Positions 7,349-13,771 of a stretch of 13,771 nucleotides of DNA are shown here, in pieces. The notes beneath the pieces were generated by a model. The model worked only from the letters and a program-made list of their open reading frames with translations. It was not told the DNA's origin and made no database searches. The position numbers and the translations under genes were made by a program. The stretch spans positions 1 through 13,771 of the forward strand of contig CAZLBV010000301.1 of assembly GCA_964557845.1 (NCBI GenBank), read 5' to 3'. This stretch comes from CAZLBV01 sp964557845. GTDB lineage: Bacteria > Acidobacteriota > Aminicenantia > Aminicenantales > Aminicenantaceae. Each line of letters opens with the position of its first letter. The first letter of the stretch is position 1.

Positions 7349-7445
7349 TAAAAAAAAGGTCCGCCTTACTATTTACCTTTTTTTTCCCCTCAATAGACAT
7401 AGAAATCTATGCTAAAAAAATTAGAAGGTGGACCTTTTTTTTAGC
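7349..7445 (-). terminator. Inverted-repeat terminator with alternative folds after the PHP gene
   Basis: Arms at 7350-7367 and 7425-7442 are complementary over 18 bases with one mismatch. Each has eight A or T at its outer end, so the - transcript ends its stem in a U-run as an intrinsic terminator should. The left arm's AAAAAAAAGGT (7350-7360) can instead pair perfectly with ACCTTTTTTTT at 7375-7385, and GCTAAAAAAA (7411-7420) with TTTTTTTAGC (7436-7445). A third small stem, CATAG/CTATG (7398-7411), lies between. The PHP gene's stop codon (7441-7443) is inside the structure. It separates this gene from the radical SAM operon. Confidence 0.65.
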
Positions 7446-9939
7446 GTGATACGGTTTTCGTTACCGGAGGCTCTTTCATAAGCTTTATCTTTTCCGGTTC
7501 AGGGGGATCGAATACGCTGTTACCATCTATGTCAACAAAAACAGGGTTGGACAGAGCGTAAGGGGTGTTGGCATCTTCTATGCGCCCTGAATGGGCGTGC
7601 CGCTGCATCACCGGGAATAAGCTTGTCCTCCCGATCACCTCCACGATCAGGAACGAATCCTCAGAAATTTTCAAGGGGAAATCCTTGTAGAATTTAACCA
7701 CCCGGGATGTATCACGATGGGAGGGGAATCCCATTTTTCGTTTGCCGTTGACGATCAAAGAGATCTGATCGACCGAGATCCAGGGAGCACTCCAGACTTT
7801 GATCTTGACGTTTACCTCACCATCGCTGTCGGTGAGGGTATCCCCAAATGTGAATGTATCGTTGACCAAAAATTCAATAAGAGGACCATTACTGGCAAAA
7901 CTTTTTCCTGATTTAATGGCCTGGATCAGCCTGTCTTCATTGAATCTCTGGCCTTTCTTTTCCCCGAAGAGAACATAGGTTCGCGAATATCCGGGTTCAC
8001 TTCTGTCTATCCCGTGTGAATCAGAGGAACCGACGATCGGATAATAATGTCCCCGGTTGATGAGATTCAGCCAGTCCTTGATAGCGGAAGAATTGCCTCC
8101 GGAAAACCGGGGGCCGTTCATGACTTCCAGAACATCGAAAGTTAGATCCATGGTGTCCTTGGCAAAGGCCGCTTTTTCCGGATCAAGTTGATAGTTGTTA
8201 AAATAGCCGATAGTGCCTGCTCTGGGATGGTTTACCTGGATAAGAGTTCCGGGATCTTTCTCCCGGCTGGAACTAAATAATCTTTTTACACTGTCGGGAA
8301 AAGCATTTATGGCTCCGTTAGCAGGTTCATTTTTTCTGATCCTGATAGGATAGGTATTGTAATGGAGCAATTCTCCGGTTGTCACTTCGTTTCCGTAGAT
8401 CACATGGAGGTATTTATCTAAGCCAAGTTTATTCAGATCCGGAAGATAGTCACTGATAAAATTATGGTCAGTGGAGACCGCGACCTCGATCCCTTCTGCC
8501 ACCACGGATCTGATGCGTTCTGGTATCCCCATCCCTCCATCGGAATCGGTAGTATGCATATGAGGATCAATGGAGATTAGGTCTCCTGTTTCAACCACTT
8601 TTTCTATCTCAAAAAGAAAGTCCTGATGCTGGTCCTTAAACAGCTCAACAATTTTCTTATCAATGGAATATTCAGGGCCGCGGGAAGCAAAGACTAAATA
8701 TGTACCAGCCGGAACCAAAGCCTGTATTCCTTCCGGGCCGGGAAAAAGGGAGTTTTTAAAAGATTCCCAGATTTTTCCGGTCTCGACTGGATTATCGGGC
8801 ATAAAATAGGGAGCTCCGGTCGGATCCAATCCGATAAAAGTCACTTTGCCGGGGACATAGACGCCTTTTTTGTCTTTGATTTTAACTTTAACCTCAGCCA
8901 TAGGAGCATCGGCCAGTGTACATGAGTTTTTTTTGCCGGCAACGACTTCAAGTGTCTGGGTTTTAACCGCCGGGAAAAAATTAGCTCTGACCGTATATAT
9001 TCCTGTGGGCAAAGGAAGGGAGATAAAATCTGTGCCCTTTAAAAAATTACGGTAAAACATAACCCCGGATGTGACCTCCCTTATGATCACTTCGACCCAA
9101 TCTCCGGTTCTTTCTTCTAATCTGATCTCAACTGTTTCCGTATGTAGTTTTAGGTCTTTGTGGATACGGTTGAGAAGACTTGTTATATCCTCATCCACTA
9201 GAAGGCTGTATTCAACTGAATAACTCTGACCAAGATCCAGCTTTCCCGGATGCGTCTCATGATCGGGATTGATTAGATTCCTGTTGACAGCAGCGACACA
9301 ATGATCTTTTTTGGGGAAAATACGGTAGTTTAAACCGGGATATTTTTCATTATGAAAGGGGCTGAAGTTGTAGTGATGGTTGATATTGATGATCAGAGAG
9401 TATTCCATATCCTCTAATTCGACGGTTCCCGTATTGACTATGGTAGAGATAATATCCACCCGTCCTTGGCCGGATAAAAAAGAATATTTAGTTATAATTT
9501 CTGCTTTTTCCCCACTGGCTTCAGAATACAGGCCTTTAGCCGTGAATTCATCGATCCCATCGGACTCTGTTTTTTTGGTGTGATCGAGGGCTGAATAGAA
9601 AATGTATTTTCTTTCGTCACCCAAACGCAGATAAGGCAGACCTATGTTCATGTTGCTGAGGCTTGCTTTGTCCGCAGGGATCAAGCTGAGAATGGTTCCC
9701 AAGGCATTATCCGTAGGGTAGTTGCCGTAGGATAATCTCAGGGTGCGTGAGGAAGCACCGATCACTGCCAGATAATGACCGTTATTGAGGATATAATCCC
9801 CTTGTTCCCAAACTGTACAAAAATCACCGGGGATATCCGAAGATGTTTGGATGATCTTTACTTGAGCAGAAGAATTAAATAAACAAAAAAAGAATCCAAA
9901 TAATAGGAATATTCCCCATATTTTATCACGAGATTCCAT
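7441..9939 (-). CDS. Secreted CehA/McbA-type PHP-domain metallohydrolase
   Basis: An 832-residue exported protein. I choose the ATG at 9939 over the one 12 bases upstream because GGAGG lies 5 bases before it; that same GGAGG would overlap the upstream start. Residues 1-26 are a type I signal peptide (hydrophobic core, then NSSA/Q); no lipobox is seen. Residues about 30-250 look like a beta-rich domain with no name I can give. Two beta-sandwich, carboxypeptidase-regulatory-like stretches follow (about 270-445). The PHP domain starts with DPHMHTTDSDG (D458, H460, H462), then STDH (D491, H492), GNE (E518), NHPRAG (H571) and GSSDSHG (D640, H642), a full set of metal ligands. A C-terminal beta domain contains NPVFVDIDG. 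CehA/McbA relatives hydrolyse esters or phosphoesters, but the substrate is not predictable. It stands alone between a divergent promoter region and a strong terminator. Confidence 0.85.
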   Translation of the reverse strand: MESRDKIWGIFLLFGFFFCLFNSSAQVKIIQTSSDIPGDFCTVWEQGDYILNNGHYLAVIGASSRTLRLSYGNYPTDNALGTILSLIPADKASLSNMNIGLPYLRLGDERKYIFYSALDHTKKTESDGIDEFTAKGLYSEASGEKAEIITKYSFLSGQGRVDIISTIVNTGTVELEDMEYSLIININHHYNFSPFHNEKYPGLNYRIFPKKDHCVAAVNRNLINPDHETHPGKLDLGQSYSVEYSLLVDEDITSLLNRIHKDLKLHTETVEIRLEERTGDWVEVIIREVTSGVMFYRNFLKGTDFISLPLPTGIYTVRANFFPAVKTQTLEVVAGKKNSCTLADAPMAEVKVKIKDKKGVYVPGKVTFIGLDPTGAPYFMPDNPVETGKIWESFKNSLFPGPEGIQALVPAGTYLVFASRGPEYSIDKKIVELFKDQHQDFLFEIEKVVETGDLISIDPHMHTTDSDGGMGIPERIRSVVAEGIEVAVSTDHNFISDYLPDLNKLGLDKYLHVIYGNEVTTGELLHYNTYPIRIRKNEPANGAINAFPDSVKRLFSSSREKDPGTLIQVNHPRAGTIGYFNNYQLDPEKAAFAKDTMDLTFDVLEVMNGPRFSGGNSSAIKDWLNLINRGHYYPIVGSSDSHGIDRSEPGYSRTYVLFGEKKGQRFNEDRLIQAIKSGKSFASNGPLIEFLVNDTFTFGDTLTDSDGEVNVKIKVWSAPWISVDQISLIVNGKRKMGFPSHRDTSRVVKFYKDFPLKISEDSFLIVEVIGRTSLFPVMQRHAHSGRIEDANTPYALSNPVFVDIDGNSVFDPPEPEKIKLMKEPPVTKTVSR

Positions 9940-9944
9940 CGCTG

Positions 9945-9949
9945 CCTCC
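9945..9949 (-). promoter_or_regulatory. Ribosome binding site deciding the PHP gene start
   Basis: GGAGG on the - strand ends 5 bases before the ATG at 9939. An in-frame ATG at 9951 contains the same bases in its second codon, so it cannot use this site. Confidence 0.75.
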
Positions 9950-9956
9950 ATTAAAT

Positions 9957-9985
9957 TTAATCATAATTAAGAATATATATATAAT
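9957..9985 (+). promoter_or_regulatory. Possible promoter for the acetyltransferase gene
   Basis: A perfect TATAAT (9980-9985) in an alternating AT tract has a weak TTAATC 17 bases upstream (9957-9962). Transcription would give a leader of about 130 bases before the ATG at 10125. A second candidate, TTGCAA-17-TTAAAA (10045-10073), lies nearer the gene. The two cannot be ranked from sequence alone. Confidence 0.3.
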
Positions 9986-10006
9986 TTAAACAGCGGGATT
10001 TCGCAA
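9978..10006 (-). promoter_or_regulatory. Possible promoter for the PHP hydrolase gene
   Basis: On the - strand TTGCGA (10001-10006) and TATATA (9978-9983) are 17 bases apart, about 40 bases above the ATG. Its -10 overlaps the + strand TATAAT, so the two divergent promoters would compete for RNA polymerase. Confidence 0.4.
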
Positions 10007-10037
10007 CTGATATCGCTACATGGAAAGGATAAAAAAG

Positions 10038-10082
10038 ATGGCACTTGCAAAATATGCGTTTGTTCTATTAAAATTCATTTAG
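10038..10082 (+). other. Tiny 14-codon ORF in the acetyltransferase leader
   Basis: An ATG at 10038 has AAGGA 8 bases upstream and runs 14 codons (MALAKYAFVLLKFI) to TAG, ending 42 bases before the acetyltransferase ATG. It has a better ribosome site than the gene it precedes. It could be a leader peptide, but such short ORFs are common by chance. Confidence 0.2.
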
Positions 10083-10124
10083 TCTAAGCGAGTATTTTCT
10101 GTTTTATATTGGGATAAATAGGGT

Positions 10125-11087
10125 ATGAATAAATGGAATGAAATAAAGCGTATAAAAGGCAGGGATTTCTTATTTGCCGTTGAGGACTCCTATGTCGAAA
10201 CGGATTATTTGAAATATGAAGAGATCCGCAATCAGATTTGGGGAGAACCGCGGGATAATCTGGCCAGTATCCGCAACATGAAAAGCGAGAATTATTTTGT
10301 CAATGGAAGCTGTCTGTTTATCGGAGTGTTTGTGAAAAGCGAATCTGGAGATTTTGTGCGTGATAAAAAACATCTTATTGGCTTTTCTTTCGGATATGCT
10401 GGAGTTAAAGATGTGGATCTTGGTTTCAAATCGCCGGATAATCTGAGTTTTTACTCACAATTTACAGGAGTCATCCCAGGATTCCAAAAGTATGGTTTAG
10501 GTATACTGATAAAAGAATTTCAAAAAAAACTGGTTAGAGAACTTCTTGGGATTAAAATCATAACCTGTACCTATGATCCTCTTACTGGAGTTAATGCCTA
10601 TAGAAATATCCACCATTTTAACATGGAGTTGATCGAGTATCGGGAATCCTGCTATGGGGATTTTGAGGGATATTTAAACCGTTCCGATATACCTTCAGAT
10701 AGATTTCATGTTGCCTGGCATTTTGATGAGCCGCCTGCCCGCCTACAGTATGATATTCAGGATCTGTTGGTTGCGGGCCAGATCGTCCTCGAGGCTGAAC
10801 TTATGGAGATTGCAGGCCGATACAACCGGGTTGTTCTAGAAAACATAAAAAAAGTCGATCTTGATCTTAAGGAAGACATTCTGTTGGTAGAGATTCCAGT
10901 AGATTTTTACACAATGCTCCGGGAAACCAGCGTTCAGGATGAAGTTGTTCGGAATATACCTTATGATTGGAGATTACAATCGCGGCAGGCGTTTCTGACC
11001 TTGCTGGATAAGGGATATAAGCTAAGAGATTTTAGGGTGGTAGAATACGCTGACCACAAGCGGGATTTTTATGTTTTTTCCCGGTGA
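10125..11087 (+). CDS. COG3375-like GNAT-fold acetyltransferase
   Basis: A 320-residue soluble protein. The acetyl-CoA loop is VIPGFQKYGLG (116-126), a Q-x-x-G-x-G motif, followed by a long helix. CTYDPLTGVNAYRN (148-161) and the YGD...SDRFHVAW stretch (177-198) are hallmarks of the COG3375 family of predicted GNAT acyltransferases. The C-terminal part carries that family's further motif VEIPVDF (255-261), a WRLQSRQAF segment and a closing aromatic FYVF. So it is full length. No signal peptide or membrane segment. The natural acceptor of this family is not established to my knowledge. The ribosome site is weak (GGGA about 10 bases before the ATG). The stop TGA at 11085-11087 directly abuts the stop of the opposing gene. 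Family fairly sure, substrate unknown. Confidence 0.8.
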   Translation: MNKWNEIKRIKGRDFLFAVEDSYVETDYLKYEEIRNQIWGEPRDNLASIRNMKSENYFVNGSCLFIGVFVKSESGDFVRDKKHLIGFSFGYAGVKDVDLGFKSPDNLSFYSQFTGVIPGFQKYGLGILIKEFQKKLVRELLGIKIITCTYDPLTGVNAYRNIHHFNMELIEYRESCYGDFEGYLNRSDIPSDRFHVAWHFDEPPARLQYDIQDLLVAGQIVLEAELMEIAGRYNRVVLENIKKVDLDLKEDILLVEIPVDFYTMLRETSVQDEVVRNIPYDWRLQSRQAFLTLLDKGYKLRDFRVVEYADHKRDFYVFSR

Positions 11088-12002
11088 TCACTGCTTGAGA
11101 TAATCTAATAGCTGCCTGGCAATCGGGGCTTGTTCATGGTCCGGAGCTAATTCCAAAAATTTTTCCAGAGATTTGATCGCTTCTTCTTTTTTATTCTGGC
11201 TTATATACAGGGTGCCCATCTGATAATAAGCATCCGCGTAATCCTTTTGGATCGTAACAGCTTGGATGTAAGCGTCCAGCGCTTTTTGCGGTTCTCCCAT
11301 TGAATTTAGGATCGAGCCGTAATTATAGAAAAAAACCGGGTCGTCATCGATCGCGCAAGCAGCTTGGTCATAATAAGGCCTGGCCTCCTCGAATCTTTCC
11401 GCTAGAGCCAAAGATTCGCCTAATTCCTTGACGCTGGAGATGCCTTCCGGATTAAGCTCAACTGAAGTTTTAAAGGCCTCGATAGCCTTATCCAGCTCTT
11501 CCGTTTTTTTATAGGCCAGCCCGAGATTAAAATAGTAGCCCCATTGACCGGGATTTTTTTCAATAGCCTGTTTGTATTCCGAAACGGCTTCCTCATATTT
11601 TTGCTGGTCATAAAGCTTGTAGCCTTGCATGAAGTGGTTATCTGCGTCTGAGAGTGCCCGTTCCAAGGCTTTTTCAGCTTTTTCCAAGGTTATCTCCAAT
11701 TCCGTGGTCTCAGCGATCCGGATTCGGACTTCACGGGATAATGGAGAGTAACCCGGATGTTTGATATTCAGCTGATAAAATCCCGGGTAGAGCCCTATTT
11801 GAGTAAATTTGCCCTCGCTGTCGGTTTTAAGTTTAAAATAACGGCTTGAGGACTTCGAATAAATGAGATCAACTTCCACATCTTTTAAAGGAGCCCCTTC
11901 TTTGTTCTTTACCACGCCTTCGATTTTTCCCTGATACTGGGCTGCGGTAGGGAATATAGAAAGAAAAAAAACAATCAGAATGAATATATTGAATTTTTTC
12001 AT
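11088..12002 (-). CDS. Secreted carboxypeptidase-regulatory-domain/TPR protein
   Basis: A 304-residue exported protein. Residues 1-21 form a type I signal peptide (MKK, hydrophobic core, cleavage after PTAA). Residues about 25-107 are a carboxypeptidase regulatory-like beta-sandwich: IEGVVKNKEGAPLKDVEV, then TDSEGKF and LYPGFYQLNI, a fold used for surface binding or stability. Residues about 117-302 hold five TPRs of 34 residues with clear A-x-x-x-Y/F-x-x-A-[IV] spacing, for example YEEAVSEYKQAIEKNP and LDKAIEAFKTSVELNP. AAGGAG lies 6 bases before the ATG. It follows the GWxTD-type gene by 59 bases on the same strand, so it is probably co-transcribed. Likely a periplasmic or surface scaffold for protein-protein contacts. 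No enzyme motif is seen. Confidence 0.85.
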   Translation of the reverse strand: MKKFNIFILIVFFLSIFPTAAQYQGKIEGVVKNKEGAPLKDVEVDLIYSKSSSRYFKLKTDSEGKFTQIGLYPGFYQLNIKHPGYSPLSREVRIRIAETTELEITLEKAEKALERALSDADNHFMQGYKLYDQQKYEEAVSEYKQAIEKNPGQWGYYFNLGLAYKKTEELDKAIEAFKTSVELNPEGISSVKELGESLALAERFEEARPYYDQAACAIDDDPVFFYNYGSILNSMGEPQKALDAYIQAVTIQKDYADAYYQMGTLYISQNKKEEAIKSLEKFLELAPDHEQAPIARQLLDYLKQ

Positions 12003-12040
12003 TTTTGTCTCCTTAGTAGTTCTTATAACTATCTATGTTA

Positions 12041-12060
12041 TCTCTTTTAATTGTAAGAGA
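12041..12060. other. Small hairpin in the intergenic gap of the TPR operon
   Basis: TCTCTT (12041-12046) and AAGAGA (12055-12060) pair around an 8-base loop, one base after the upstream gene's stop. No U-run follows on the - strand, so transcription probably continues into the next gene. Confidence 0.25.
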
Positions 12061-12061
12061 T

Positions 12062-13771
12062 TTACTGTTTTTGTTCCAGAATTTTTTTGGCCCGTTCTTC
12101 CATATTTTTCATGGTTTCCTGATTGGGGTCAAGTTCAAGAGACTTACTGATAAGCGGAAGCGCCCGCTCCGGCTGACCAAGTTCCAGATAGCATTCTGCA
12201 GCCTGATTGAGCACACTGATCTCAGTACTGTAAAGCAGCAGTTCTTCCAGATATTGGATGGCGTTTGTCCAGTTTTTCTGGGCAATATAGCTGGCGGCAA
12301 TCACCTTGGCTACTTCCCGGTCGCTGGTGTTCTCATACACCTTAAGGGAGTGAGCAAGGGAGGTCTCATAGTCCTTGAGGCCGTAAAACACCTTGGCCAG
12401 CAGCAGTCTGGTTGCAGGATTATCTTTTGTTTGTAATGATCGTTCCAGCAGTATTCTTGCATGAGGATAGTTCCCGGTCATAAAAAACTGGGTGGCCAGC
12501 ATGTTCATGTCTTCCACATTGGGAAAAGGAGCGTGCAGCCGCGAGTATACCCTAGGGAAAACAGGATAAGGTCCGGAGAGAAGGACAAAATTTTCATTAT
12601 TTTCCATGATCTTTTTTCCCTGGGAAGGATCAATGACCGCAGCCGAAATCCGGTAATATCCGGGTTTGAACTCCGTAAGAGAAAAGGGGCCGGTGTCGAT
12701 TCCGTTTATATCAGGGGTCAAGACTTCTTCCAAAGATTTATTGGCAGTTAAAACCGGGTTTTCTTCCCCAACCGGATAGATGGCCATAGTAAAAGTCTCT
12801 CCGCCTTGAGGCTCATAATTTTCCAATCCTGCGAATAATCCCATTGAATTCTGCGGTAGAAAATTATTCTGGGTGTTGAAAATATACTGAGTTCCGGAAA
12901 AGGTAAAGGCTTTGAGTTTTGACTGCTGATGATCGGGCAGGATTTCGCTGGTATGATAAAGGATCGGACCGCTCAAATGGGGTGTTTTTATCTCTGGATT
13001 CACGACCGCAGCTTGAAAAGAAGTGAAATCACCAGCGGTTTTATTTTTGAGCAGAAGGTGGAATGTGAATTGGCCGGGAATAATGGGAATAATATCCTGG
13101 AACGCAAATATCCGGTTCTGCATCTGCTGGGATTGTTCCGGTGGGACTACAATGGGGATCTCCTCTTCTTTCTCCAGGATGGGGTTTCCGTTACTATCTT
13201 CCATCCGCATGATCAATTGATAGGAAGCATAATAATTCCCATCATGAAGAGTGAGATTGACCTTATCCGGTTCGACCGCCCAATGTAAAAAATCCTGGCC
13301 GCAGTGGTTAAATATTTCTAATTTATAATGACATTCAATGTAATCATGGCTGTAATCAGTCTCCACATAATTTTTATAAAAAAGATAATTTCTGGCATAA
13401 GAATCACTGAATTTTTTTTCTTTAAGAGAATGGATCCCGGCCAGCACCGTGGCTGTGGACATGGATGTTACACCCAGTGTTGTTTCATCAGGGATCATGC
13501 TCAAGGAAGCTTTGGCAAGCTCTCCGGAGATATCCCGAAGCAGACGGTAGGCGGAATTGCGGTTTAGCCTCCCTTGAACGGCATTGGCCACCACTAAAGA
13601 AGTTGGGCCTTCAACCTCGGGCGAAAAAAGACGGTATTCACCTATACCGTGCCGCTGATAGAATATGAGATAAAAATAAGGCGGCAGTCCGTATTGCTGT
13701 TCTCCTTTGTAATACCACAACTCTAAAGGCCAGAGGTCAGAGTGGGTGGTGTACCTCTGCCTCTCCAGAGG
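12062..13771 (-). CDS. GWxTD-type protein with C-terminal TPRs, N-terminus outside window
   Basis: The frame is open to the right edge (569 residues), so the start is outside; the TTG at 13720 is internal. The first visible residues, WPLELWYYKGEQQYG, then YFYLIFYQRHGIGEYRLFSP, match the C-terminal end of the GWxTD domain, whose naming motif would lie just beyond the window. A middle region (about 60-430) is beta-rich with Ig-like strands and gives no family I can name. The last about 135 residues are TPRs (for example YPHARILLERSL, WTNAIQYLEELL and PERALPLISKSLELDPN). GWxTD proteins are typical of Acidobacteriota-like and related phyla and are usually exported; their biochemical role is unknown. 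It is the upstream partner of the secreted TPR gene 59 bases below. GWxTD call good but made without seeing the motif itself. Confidence 0.75.
   Translation of the reverse strand, partial: PLERQRYTTHSDLWPLELWYYKGEQQYGLPPYFYLIFYQRHGIGEYRLFSPEVEGPTSLVVANAVQGRLNRNSAYRLLRDISGELAKASLSMIPDETTLGVTSMSTATVLAGIHSLKEKKFSDSYARNYLFYKNYVETDYSHDYIECHYKLEIFNHCGQDFLHWAVEPDKVNLTLHDGNYYASYQLIMRMEDSNGNPILEKEEEIPIVVPPEQSQQMQNRIFAFQDIIPIIPGQFTFHLLLKNKTAGDFTSFQAAVVNPEIKTPHLSGPILYHTSEILPDHQQSKLKAFTFSGTQYIFNTQNNFLPQNSMGLFAGLENYEPQGGETFTMAIYPVGEENPVLTANKSLEEVLTPDINGIDTGPFSLTEFKPGYYRISAAVIDPSQGKKIMENNENFVLLSGPYPVFPRVYSRLHAPFPNVEDMNMLATQFFMTGNYPHARILLERSLQTKDNPATRLLLAKVFYGLKDYETSLAHSLKVYENTSDREVAKVIAASYIAQKNWTNAIQYLEELLLYSTEISVLNQAAECYLELGQPERALPLISKSLELDPNQETMKNMEERAKKILEQKQ

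Noticed and set aside
7349..7445. MITE with target-site duplication
   Set aside because: The terminal inverted repeats are suggestive, but the flanking bases show no convincing duplication, and the A/T-tailed stem after a stop codon fits a terminator.
7717..7911. 64-residue + strand ORF inside the PHP gene
   Set aside because: Antisense shadow of a gene with conserved motifs; no ribosome site or family resemblance.
13718..13720. TTG as the start of the GWxTD-type gene
   Set aside because: The frame continues to the right edge and the upstream residues (WPLEL before WYY) belong to the domain.

Overview
The window looks like part of a chromosome from an uncultured bacterium related to Acidobacteriota, with Candidatus Aminicenantes my best guess. 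Three things point that way: a GWxTD-type protein with C-terminal TPRs, a secreted carboxypeptidase-regulatory-domain/TPR protein, and a secreted CehA/McbA-type PHP hydrolase, in moderate-GC DNA with good Shine-Dalgarno sites. This is inference from gene content; there is no rRNA or marker gene here. Coding density is high: nine genes, two of them cut by the window edges, no tRNA, no CRISPR array and no recognisable transposon. No stretch longer than 300 bases lacks a gene.

Left part (1-4511) is the most unusual. A + strand gene, cut at its 5' end, finishes in two tandem RyR domains. It runs convergently into a very large - strand gene coding a DUF4062 - P-loop STAND NTPase - TPR protein of 1165 residues. 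Its TPR part is ten repeats of exactly 40 residues with no insertion or deletion, and eight of the ten carry a cysteine at the same position. RyR domains (proposed nucleotide-ligand sensors) and STAND switches are both recurrent in bacterial conflict and signalling systems, so this pair is the best candidate for a little-described system.

Middle part (4607-7271) is a tight three-gene - strand operon in the order radical SAM enzyme, VTT/DedA-like membrane protein, extended SDR epimerase/dehydratase. The first stop abuts the next start and the second junction overlaps by 11 bases. A role in modifying or moving an envelope lipid or glycan is inferred, not shown. Upstream of it, a complex inverted-repeat terminator (7349-7445) ends the gene for a secreted PHP-family metallohydrolase (7441-9939).

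Right part (9940-13771): an AT-rich divergent promoter region separates the PHP gene from a + strand COG3375-like GNAT acetyltransferase. The acetyltransferase ends exactly where the opposing secreted TPR gene ends, the two TGA stops together forming the palindrome TGATCA. Upstream of the TPR gene, on the same strand, is the C-terminal 569 residues of a GWxTD-type protein that runs off the right edge. These two probably form one envelope/secretome operon.
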